Source of the DNA: Verrucomicrobia bacterium UBA1200
Lineage (GTDB): Bacteria; Verrucomicrobiota; Kiritimatiellia; RFP12; UBA1067
Assembly (NCBI GenBank): GCA_002309765.1
Contig: DBXY01000027.1
Span: 127 to 33,762, forward strand
Direction: 5' to 3'
DNA: 33,636 bases
Both the position numbers and the translations under genes were made by a program. The notes under the pieces were generated by a model. That model worked only from the letters and a program-made list of their open reading frames with translations. It made no database searches and was not told the DNA's origin. Below are positions 24,233 to 31,546 of the stretch, in pieces. The first letter of the stretch is position 1, and the number at the start of each line of letters is the position of its first letter.

Positions 24233-24811
24233 ATGGACGAACGCGCTTTTAACCAAGCCCGGCAAATTCTCAACGCCGGCGGCGTGGTGGTTTTCCCGAC
24301 CGACACCGTTTACGGCATCGGGGCCAGACCCGACCAGCCCGCCGCCATCCGGCGCATCCAGGAAATCAAGCAGCGGGATGCCGACAAACCGATCGCGCTG
24401 CTGGCGTCCGACGCCGAAGCGCTGGCCCGATTCGGGGCCGAACTGCCTCCGGCCGCGCAACGGCTGGCAAAACGGTTTTGGCCGGGAGCGCTTACCTTGG
24501 TTCTGCCGGTTCGCGGCGGATACGAGGGATTCCGGGTGCCGAACCACCCATTGGCGGCGGAAATTATCCGGGCCGGCGGAGGCTTGCTGCGCGTAACCAG
24601 CGCCAACCGCAGCGGCGAACCGCCGGCGCTTACCCCAACCGAGGCGTTCCAAAGCGTGGGGCGGCAGGCCGACCTGATGATCAACGGCGGGGACGTTCCG
24701 GGCGGGATGGCCAGCACGGTGGTTATGGTCCGGGCCGACAACTCAACCGAAATTTTGCGCGAAGGCGCAATCCCGCGCCGGGAAATTGAAGTCGCGCTGA
24801 AAGACGAATAG
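24233..24811 (+). CDS. tsaC: L-threonylcarbamoyladenylate synthase (TsaC/Sua5/YwlC family)
   Basis: Makes threonylcarbamoyl-AMP from threonine, bicarbonate and ATP, the first step of the t6A37 modification of ANN-decoding tRNAs. The 192-residue protein is the short, single-domain TsaC type without the C-terminal Sua5 domain. Signature stretches are GGVVVFPTDTVYGIGA, the basic motif IKQRDADKPIALL, the ATP/threonine region LLRVTSANRSGEPP and the C-terminal REGAIPR. The ATG lies 3 nt after the rnfE stop and the next gene starts 7 nt after its end, so these three genes form one transcript without obvious functional link. Confidence 0.93.
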   Translation: MDERAFNQARQILNAGGVVVFPTDTVYGIGARPDQPAAIRRIQEIKQRDADKPIALLASDAEALARFGAELPPAAQRLAKRFWPGALTLVLPVRGGYEGFRVPNHPLAAEIIRAGGGLLRVTSANRSGEPPALTPTEAFQSVGRQADLMINGGDVPGGMASTVVMVRADNSTEILREGAIPRREIEVALKDE

Positions 24812-24818
24812 GGATCCC

Positions 24819-25649
24819 ATGCCGTTCAAGGAATTTTTCGAACTACCGTTTCTGCGCAACGCCTGCCTTGCCGCGCTGTTGGCGGCGATCGCCGCCGGGC
24901 CGGTCGGCAGTATCGTGGTGGTGCGCCGCTCCACCTACCTCGCCGGGGCGGTATCGCACAGCGTACTGGCCGGAATCGGGCTCTCGCTGCTGCTATCCCG
25001 GCGGTTCGACATCCACCTGCTCTCCCCCACCGCCGGGGCAATGACGGTGGCGGTGGTCACGGCGCTGTTGCTGGCGTGGCTCTCCAACACCCGAAAATTC
25101 CGTCCCGACACGGTGCTGAGCGCGGTGTGGACCTGCGGCATGGCGCTGGGGGTAACCTTCGTGGCGGCCACGCCAGGTTACCAGTCCGACCTGATGGGAT
25201 ATCTCTTCGGATCCATCCTGCTGGTGCCAAGCTCCGATCTGGTTTGGATGGCGGTCATGGACCTGGCGGTGGTGGCTACCGTGACCTTTTGCTACAATAA
25301 GCTCCTCGCCATCTCCTTCAACCCGGAACTGGCCGAGTTGCGCGGTGTCCGAACCTGGGCTTACGAGACGGTTTACCACCTACTAACCGCGGTAACCGTG
25401 GTGCTGTTGGTGCGGGTAGCGGGAATCGTGCTGGCGGTGGCGCTCCTGACCCTGCCCGCCGCCACCGCCGGACTCTTAACCCGGCGGCTCAACCGGATGA
25501 TGGCGGTAGCCGCAGCGCTGGGCGCGGCGTTCTCCCTGGCCGGCATCGCATTAAGCTACCAGTTCGACTGCCCGCCCGGCGCCACCATAGTGGAACTGGC
25601 CGTGCTAGCCTATCTGCTTACCGCCATGTTCCGCCGGAAAAAACTTTAA
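24819..25649 (+). CDS. Zinc/manganese-type metal ABC transporter permease (ABC-3 family)
   Basis: Inner-membrane permease of a ZnuB/MntB/TroC-type importer. The 276-residue protein has 7-9 hydrophobic helices and the family landmarks GSIVVVRRSTYLAGAVSHSVLAGIGL, GYLFGSILLV, ELAELRGVRTW and VRVAGIVLAVALLTLPAATAGLL. Family proteins usually pair with an ATPase and a metal-binding protein. Neither is in the window, so they must lie elsewhere, or this gene has been separated from its operon. The metal cannot be assigned from the permease alone. AGGGA lies 4 nt before the ATG. The gene ends 32 nt from the convergent InlB-repeat gene, with no terminator hairpin visible between them. Confidence 0.88.
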   Translation: MPFKEFFELPFLRNACLAALLAAIAAGPVGSIVVVRRSTYLAGAVSHSVLAGIGLSLLLSRRFDIHLLSPTAGAMTVAVVTALLLAWLSNTRKFRPDTVLSAVWTCGMALGVTFVAATPGYQSDLMGYLFGSILLVPSSDLVWMAVMDLAVVATVTFCYNKLLAISFNPELAELRGVRTWAYETVYHLLTAVTVVLLVRVAGIVLAVALLTLPAATAGLLTRRLNRMMAVAAALGAAFSLAGIALSYQFDCPPGATIVELAVLAYLLTAMFRRKKL

Positions 25650-25681
25650 AATTTTGGCCACTTGTCATAATAAATACGACG

Positions 25682-28600
25682 CTACCAAGCCACACGCAAG
25701 AACCCCCTGTTCTCCGCCGGGAATTTGACTGTGAAGATCAGCGAAGTACCGTCCGCATTCGGTAAAGAAACAATCTCCGGCACGGTATTGATATCATTCG
25801 GTTCTGTCCCAACACGAATCTTATCCGCCACATTTGCCGCCAACATTGCGATCTTCTCTTCGCCAGCAGTAAGCTCCAACGTAATCGAAAAATTATCACC
25901 CTCCGGCTTGAAACCGCTGATTGTCAGCATAGGCTTTGCCGTGTACAACTCAGGTGTCGCCGCAATCTCTGAAAGTTTGAACGATTGATATGCCCACATC
26001 TTTTGCTCCGACGTCAATTGATCTGCCACCGTTATGCCACAATCCGATAAGAACGCATTGAACGCCGTAAACTTTTCCGCATCTGTCATATTCACAACAA
26101 GCTCCGACTTATCACCGAACGCTGCCTCAAGCGCAGCCATGCTCGTGAACACCATGCTCGACACCTCGCCCTCCGTCCACTTCGCGTACAGTGTGGTTGC
26201 GCTCGCCTTATCCCACTTCCGTGCGCTCTTGCCGGTAGCCGTGTAGTACTGCGTCCCGCTTCCCCCCGTTGCCGTGTAGTAACCTCCAAAAGTGTAACCC
26301 GTGCGCGTTGGTACCGTAATGGACGGCAACGCGTTCCCGTACGTCACAACCACACTCTCCGTGCCACCACTCCCATTCTGTTGTTTCAATGTCACCGTGT
26401 ATGTGTTTGCCGTCCACTTCGCGTAAAGTATTGTTGAGCTCGTCATGTCCCAATTACGCGCACTCTTACCGGCAGCCGTGTAGTACTGCGTACCGTTTCC
26501 GTCCGGTTCTGTGAAATAGCCGCCAAAGGTATAGCCAGTCAGTTTCGGCAAAGACGTAATGGTCGATAGAGCTTTATCGTACGTTGCCGTTACGCTAGAT
26601 GTTCCTCCGGTTCCGTTCTGCTTGTCCAACGTAACCGTGCATGTACTCGCCGTCCACTTCGCATAAAGTGTCGTCGCGCTCGTCTTGTCCCAATTACGCG
26701 CGCTCGCACCTGTAGTAGTGTAATACTGCGTCCCGCTTCCGGATGCCGCGGTGTAATATCCACCGAAGATGTAGCCAGTACGTGTAGGAACTGCGATGGC
26801 CGGCATCGCACTACCGTACGTCGCTGTCACGTTCACCGTACCGTTGATCCCGCTCTGCTGATCCAATGTCACCATGAATGTGTTCGCCGTCCACTTCGCA
26901 TACAACGTTGCCGCGCTAGTCATATACCAATCTAACACGCTCGCACCGGCAGCCGTGTAGTACTGTGTACCATTCCCGTCCGGTTCCGTGTAATATCCGC
27001 CGAAAGTGTAACCAGTGCGTGTCGGGAGTGTGATATTAGGCATTGCGCTACCGTACGTTGCCGTCACACTCGCCGTACCGCCGCTTCCGCTTTGCCTATC
27101 CAGCGTCACCTTATAGGTGTTCACCGTCCAGAATGGATAGAGTGTCACTGCGGCATTTGCTGTGTATGATGCGGAAAGGTTGTACGTCTTTGCGCCGCCA
27201 TCGCTAGTCGACCACCCCGTCTGCGTGTAGCCCTCGCGAGTAAAAATTGCTCCGCTCAGCGTCAGCGCCACACCGTTCGTCTTCGTCGCCGTCTGCTCCA
27301 CACCAGTCCCATTAGTCCCCGGATTGTAGATGACAGTGTAAATGGCCGTCCACTTCGCATACAGTGTCATTTCGCTCGTCTTGTCCCAATTACGCGCGCT
27401 TGCGCCGGTAGCAGTGTAGTACTGCGTTCCGCTTCCGGACACCGCGGTGTAGTATCCGCCAAAGACGTAGCCAGCGCGTGTCGGGACCGCAATATCCGGC
27501 ATCGTGCTACCGTACGTCGCCGTCACATTCGCCGTACCGCCAATTCCGTTCTGCATGTCCAATGTCACCGCGAATGTGTTAGCCGTCCACTTCGCATACA
27601 ACGTCATCGCGCTAGTAATGTACCAATCCAACACGCTCGCACCGGCAGCTGTGTAGTACTGCGTCCCATTCCCGTCCGGTTCTGTGTAATATCCGCCGAA
27701 TGTGTAACCCGTGCGTGTCGGGAGCGTGATGGCAGGCAACGCACTCCCGTACGTCGCCGTCACACTCGCCGTGCCATTGCTCCCTTTTTGCCGATCCAGC
27801 GTCACCTTATAGGTGTTCACCGTCCAGAAGGGATAGAGCGTCACAGCGGCATTAGCCGTGTAGGACGCGGACAAGTTGTACACCTTTGCGCCGCCGTCGC
27901 TAGTCGCCCACCCCGTCTGCGTGTAGCCCTCGCGAGTGAAGATAGCGCCGTTCAGCTTCAAAGTCACGCCCTGTGTCTTCGTAGCAGTCTGCTGCATACC
28001 AGTCCCGTTTGTCCCAGGATTATAAGTAACGGTATAAATAGCCGTCCACTTCGCGCAAAGCGTCGTCACGTCCGTCTTGTCCCAATTACGCGCACTTGTG
28101 CCCGAATCCGTGTAGTACTGAGTCCCGCTTCCTGACGCAGCCGTGTAGTAACCGCCGAAGATGTGCCCCGGACGTGTCGGAGGGGTGATGGGCGGCATCG
28201 CACTCCCGTAGGTCGCTGTCACGCTCGCCGTACCGCCACTTCCGCCCTGCATGTCCAATGTTACCGTGTAAATGTTAGCAGTCCACTTCGCGTAAAGCTT
28301 TGCATTGCTGGTCATGTCCCAATTCAGTATGCCTACGCCGGTATCCGTGTAGTACTGCGTTCCGCTTCCGCCAGTATCTGTATAGTAGCCACCGAAAGTA
28401 TAACCCGTGCGCGTCGGAACCGCGATGTCTGGCATGGCGTTCCCGTATGACACCTTAACGCTCGCCGCGCCACCACTCCCGCTTTGCCGATCCAGCGTCA
28501 CCGTAAAGGTGTTCAACGTCCACTTCGCATACAGCGTCGTCGCACTAAGCTTGTCCCACCTCCTAGCGCTCGCGCCGGCAGCCGTGTAGTACTGTGTCCC

Positions 28601-30202
28601 ATTCCCGTCTGGTTCCGTGTAGTATCCGCCAAATATGTAACCGGTACGAGTCGGAACCTCAATTTTCGGCATCGCGCTATCGTACATCGCAGTCACGCTC
28701 GCCGTACCGCCACTTCCGTTCTGCATGTCCAATGTTACCGTGTATATGTTAGCAGTCCAATTCGCATACAACGTTGTCGTACTTGCTATATTCCAATTAT
28801 GCGCACTTGTGCCTGAATCTGTGTAGTACTGCTCTCCGTTTCCGTTTATCCTCGTGTAATAACCGTCAAATGTATAACCCGCGCGCGTCGGAAGGGTGAT
28901 GGGCGGCATTGCGCTCCCGTACGTCGCTGTCACGCTCGGCGTTCCTCCACTCCCATTTTGGAAGTTAAACTTCACTTCGTAGGGGTTAGCCGTCCAGAAA
29001 GGATACAACGTCACATTGGCATCGGCCGTGTAGGAAGCGGCCAATTCGTACGCCTTCACGCCGCCGTCGCTTGTCGCCCATCCCGTCTGCGTGTAGCCCT
29101 CGCGAGTGAAGATCGCTCCCTTCAATACCACTCCCTCGCCCCGCATCTTCCCATCTGGTTCTGGAGACGTACCCGTACCATACATGCCTGGACGATAGGT
29201 AACAAGATAGTCCATTTTCCAGCCCTCGACGGGTGTACAATACGCTCCCTCATAGTTACCATTCTTCGCAACAACCCAATAATAATACTTTACCCCAGCG
29301 TCAGCACTAGTGTCCGTATACACGTTTGAACCAGTAGAAACCGTCGCCAACAGGACCTTACTCCCATTCTTCGACATCGCACGATAAATAACATACGATT
29401 GGGCTACAGGATTGACGTTCCATGTTAATCTAATGTTACCTGTCCCCAACGTTGCCGAAAGCCCGGTAATAGCTTTCGGAATCGCATAAGTACGTACTCC
29501 ATGCCAAATTGTTGGCCATCCCGATGCTCCCTCTGGATAGCAGATAGCGTTCAGGGCAGTGCAACCTTCAAAAACCTCGTCCGTAGCCGACGGAACATCC
29601 CCTTGAAACTTAATGGTGGACAACTTGGTATAAGCAAAAGCGTACTTTGAGAGTGAAGTGACGGAGCTGGGAACTGTATATGTCGACCCCGTTTTCCCCT
29701 CAGGATATTTCTTTAACACCATCTTGTCTTTGTTAAACAAGACACCGTTCTCTACACTAAAGTTTGGATTGTACGCAATCTTAAATTCTGTCAAGCTAGA
29801 ACAATGGAGGCATACCGGAACATCAATTCGCGTGACAGTACTTGGAATACTCAACGTTCTCAATGTTTTCAAATCATAAAAAGCATGGTCTCTTATGTAG
29901 GTTATATTTACTCCGACACCTCCACCACTCTGATGCCATGTTATATAGCCGGGAATGCTTACATCACCATAGTTTTCAGAACTCGTGCCCCAAAGTTCTA
30001 CATTATCATTCTGTATAGCAGGATAGGTTTGCATTCCAATCTTATAAGTCACACCATTAATGACTGGATATTCAACAGGCACAAACCAATTACCATCATC
30101 ATGTGACCCTTCGGCCCTGGCTTCAGAACCTAAAAACATCGACACCAACAAAAGAATTATTCTCAGCAAAGACAACTGGGTTTTCTGCACTCTCTTAACC
30201 AT
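25682..30202 (-). CDS. Giant secreted protein: LRR, Fn3-like domain and 13 InlB-type repeats
   Basis: A 1506-residue exported protein. The ATG at 30202 follows AGGAGAG by about 6-7 nt and starts a signal peptide (LSLLRIILLLVSMFLG). A BspA-type leucine-rich region (IRDHAFYDLKTLRTLSIPSTVT, VSSLSKYAFAYT-like) comes next. It is followed by a fibronectin-III-like domain (LSATLGTGNIRLTWNVNPVAQSY) and then 13 Listeria-Bacteroides (InlB B) repeats of 75-79 residues: ten with PTRTGYTFGGYYT and LYAKWTAN, and three shorter ones with GAIFTREGYTQTGW. The last 170 residues are unique and end NRGFLRVAW. Such proteins are usually surface adhesins. The N-terminal third is clearly more AT-rich than the neighbouring genes. 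The frame remains open upstream to a TTG at 30355, but no SD or signal supports that start. Confidence 0.82.
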   Translation of the reverse strand: MVKRVQKTQLSLLRIILLLVSMFLGSEARAEGSHDDGNWFVPVEYPVINGVTYKIGMQTYPAIQNDNVELWGTSSENYGDVSIPGYITWHQSGGGVGVNITYIRDHAFYDLKTLRTLSIPSTVTRIDVPVCLHCSSLTEFKIAYNPNFSVENGVLFNKDKMVLKKYPEGKTGSTYTVPSSVTSLSKYAFAYTKLSTIKFQGDVPSATDEVFEGCTALNAICYPEGASGWPTIWHGVRTYAIPKAITGLSATLGTGNIRLTWNVNPVAQSYVIYRAMSKNGSKVLLATVSTGSNVYTDTSADAGVKYYYWVVAKNGNYEGAYCTPVEGWKMDYLVTYRPGMYGTGTSPEPDGKMRGEGVVLKGAIFTREGYTQTGWATSDGGVKAYELAASYTADANVTLYPFWTANPYEVKFNFQNGSGGTPSVTATYGSAMPPITLPTRAGYTFDGYYTRINGNGEQYYTDSGTSAHNWNIASTTTLYANWTANIYTVTLDMQNGSGGTASVTAMYDSAMPKIEVPTRTGYIFGGYYTEPDGNGTQYYTAAGASARRWDKLSATTLYAKWTLNTFTVTLDRQSGSGGAASVKVSYGNAMPDIAVPTRTGYTFGGYYTDTGGSGTQYYTDTGVGILNWDMTSNAKLYAKWTANIYTVTLDMQGGSGGTASVTATYGSAMPPITPPTRPGHIFGGYYTAASGSGTQYYTDSGTSARNWDKTDVTTLCAKWTAIYTVTYNPGTNGTGMQQTATKTQGVTLKLNGAIFTREGYTQTGWATSDGGAKVYNLSASYTANAAVTLYPFWTVNTYKVTLDRQKGSNGTASVTATYGSALPAITLPTRTGYTFGGYYTEPDGNGTQYYTAAGASVLDWYITSAMTLYAKWTANTFAVTLDMQNGIGGTANVTATYGSTMPDIAVPTRAGYVFGGYYTAVSGSGTQYYTATGASARNWDKTSEMTLYAKWTAIYTVIYNPGTNGTGVEQTATKTNGVALTLSGAIFTREGYTQTGWSTSDGGAKTYNLSASYTANAAVTLYPFWTVNTYKVTLDRQSGSGGTASVTATYGSAMPNITLPTRTGYTFGGYYTEPDGNGTQYYTAAGASVLDWYMTSAATLYAKWTANTFMVTLDQQSGINGTVNVTATYGSAMPAIAVPTRTGYIFGGYYTAASGSGTQYYTTTGASARNWDKTSATTLYAKWTASTCTVTLDKQNGTGGTSSVTATYDKALSTITSLPKLTGYTFGGYFTEPDGNGTQYYTAAGKSARNWDMTSSTILYAKWTANTYTVTLKQQNGSGGTESVVVTYGNALPSITVPTRTGYTFGGYYTATGGSGTQYYTATGKSARKWDKASATTLYAKWTEGEVSSMVFTSMAALEAAFGDKSELVVNMTDAEKFTAFNAFLSDCGITVADQLTSEQKMWAYQSFKLSEIAATPELYTAKPMLTISGFKPEGDNFSITLELTAGEEKIAMLAANVADKIRVGTEPNDINTVPEIVSLPNADGTSLIFTVKFPAENRGFLRVAW
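26175..29203 (-). repeat. Array of 13 InlB-type repeats in the giant surface protein
   Basis: In reading order the array is B-A-A-A-A, B-A-A, B-A-A, A-A, where A is a 79-residue unit (once 78) and B is a 75-76-residue variant. The two B-A-A blocks at 28030-27335 and 27334-26636 align at a 696-nt offset, marking duplication of a whole three-repeat block. Confidence 0.85.
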
Positions 30203-30403
30203 GACATACTCTCCTGAAACACCTTCCCGATACAGTGTGGCTATACACACCCCAGAGACCTTATCAGTTCCGAAAAAGGATCTAGCCGAACCAATCCTCC
30301 CACAAAAACCAAACGAGGTTTCCGTCTTTCTAACTTTGACGGTCTCGGGCAACAAACATCCACACTCCCTTACCAGAAGACACTAATTGCCTCAAAAGGT
30401 TAA

Positions 30404-30434
30404 ATTATACTCTCATTCGACCCCACTTTGGCAA
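30404..30434 (-). promoter_or_regulatory. Promoter-like block before the InlB-repeat gene
   Basis: On the minus strand TTGCCA (30434-30429), a 19-nt spacer and TATAAT (30409-30404). Flanking bases CGC-TTG, CCAAA, TGGGG and GAG-TATAAT match the block before the DUF2341-LamG gene, with four extra bases in the spacer. Confidence 0.5.
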
Positions 30435-30529
30435 GCGGAAATCACAAAAAATTGGAAAAAGTTTTCAACAAGAGACAAGTGGGAGTGCGAGAAGGAGAAG
30501 AGAATATTAGATGTTCGATTGGAGGACTT

Positions 30530-30556
30530 CGGCAATAGCCGCATACACCAGTATGC
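30530..30556. repeat. Two adjacent small perfect inverted repeats
   Basis: CGGC-aata-GCCG (30530-30541) is followed directly, sharing one G, by GCATAC-acca-GTATGC (30541-30556). They could be an operator pair or a small RNA hairpin; neither is followed by a T-run. Confidence 0.5.
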
Positions 30557-30606
30557 ACCATGCGTACCGATATAAAGTTTTTTTGGCAACTTTCGTTAGT
30601 TTTTCA

Positions 30607-30636
30607 TTGATTTTATATAGCAATTTTTGGCATAAT
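30607..30636 (+). promoter_or_regulatory. Candidate promoter of the pseudopilin gene
   Basis: TTGATT (30607-30612), an 18-nt spacer and CATAAT (30631-30636) leave a leader of only about 12 nt before the ATG at 30655. No Shine-Dalgarno is visible in that leader. Confidence 0.4.
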
Positions 30637-30654
30637 TCTTGCGTTTAAAAAGCG

Positions 30655-31458
30655 ATGAATACTCTTTATCAAAAACTTTGCGCGTTACGCGCCGGGGGAC
30701 GGGGCGGTTTTACCCTGATGGAACTGTTGGTGGTGATGACCATCATCGGTCTGTTGACTTCGGTGTTGACGATTTCCGTGCAAGCGTCCTACAAGCAGGC
30801 ACGTCAAGCGAACTGCAAATCGAATTTGCGGCAGTTCGGGGTGGCGCTGTCGATCTACCGCGGCGAGCACGAAAACATCGTCCCGGACTGGATTTCCAAC
30901 CTGTACCCGGACTATGTGGACGACAAGAGCATGTACGTGTGCCACTCGGACATCAATTTCGGGAAAGACCGGGCGCGGCCCAAGGCGTTCGTCGACGCCA
31001 TCTCCGACCAATCGAAGCTGGATTCATCGCCTTTTTACGACAACAAGACTAACAGCGACACCACCCGCAACAAGACCATAGAGAATTGCAGCTATTTTTA
31101 CGAGTTTTCCACCGGCAAGCACGGGTGGGGTAAGGACGCCAACTGGCCCGACGGCGACTATTCGACCCTGAAACTCTACAAGTACGCCCAGCTGACCTAC
31201 GGCGACGTAAACAACAAAGACCGTTCTTCCGAAGGATCGGGGCAGGTCCTGCCTTACAGCGCCTCCGCGCTGCCGATTATCCGGTGCTACCACCATTGGA
31301 AAGACCAGCGGATTTACGGGGTGGCGTACATCAACCGAGGGTCATGGAAAGCCACCAAGCAGTACATCACGCTCAACGTGGCGTACGCCGGGAACGTGTT
31401 TGTCGGGCCGCCTTGGTGGGAGGGCACGCTGAGGGCGGGAGAAACTAGCACCAAGTGA
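30655..31458 (+). CDS. Type II secretion-type pseudopilin (prepilin)
   Basis: A 267-residue prepilin-like protein. The N-terminus has a basic leader and the type IV prepilin cleavage site G18|FTLMELLVVMTIIGLL with the glutamate at position +5 (E23), followed by a hydrophobic helix. After that comes the QARQANCKSNLRQFGVALSIYRGEHEN helix typical of PVC pseudopilins of the DUF1559/GspG-like kind. The rest is a globular head with two cysteine-containing loops. It would be cut by a prepilin peptidase and assembled into an inner-membrane pseudopilus. The secretin gene follows after 88 nt. PVC genomes often carry many such prepilins, so it may belong to a machine encoded elsewhere as well. Confidence 0.88.
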   Translation: MNTLYQKLCALRAGGRGGFTLMELLVVMTIIGLLTSVLTISVQASYKQARQANCKSNLRQFGVALSIYRGEHENIVPDWISNLYPDYVDDKSMYVCHSDINFGKDRARPKAFVDAISDQSKLDSSPFYDNKTNSDTTRNKTIENCSYFYEFSTGKHGWGKDANWPDGDYSTLKLYKYAQLTYGDVNNKDRSSEGSGQVLPYSASALPIIRCYHHWKDQRIYGVAYINRGSWKATKQYITLNVAYAGNVFVGPPWWEGTLRAGETSTK

Positions 31459-31546
31459 CGTTTTTGCATTGGCATAAGTAACGGGATTTGATACCATAAT
31501 GCCGTTTGGGGATTAAGCTACTTGAAACAAATCAAGAGGACATCGT

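Larger units (their letters stand above)
30203..30654. other. 452-bp intergenic region between divergent surface-protein and pseudopilin genes
   Basis: No gene is supported. It holds a long candidate leader for the InlB-repeat gene (about 195 nt from its -10 box), two divergent promoter-like elements, two adjacent perfect hairpins at 30530-30556, and an AT-rich stretch from about 30570 in which TTTTTGGCA occurs twice before the pseudopilin. Confidence 0.6.

Noticed and set aside
30203..30355. N-terminal extension of the InlB-repeat protein from a TTG at 30355
   Set aside because: It would bury the signal peptide about 60 residues inside; the ATG at 30202 has a good Shine-Dalgarno.
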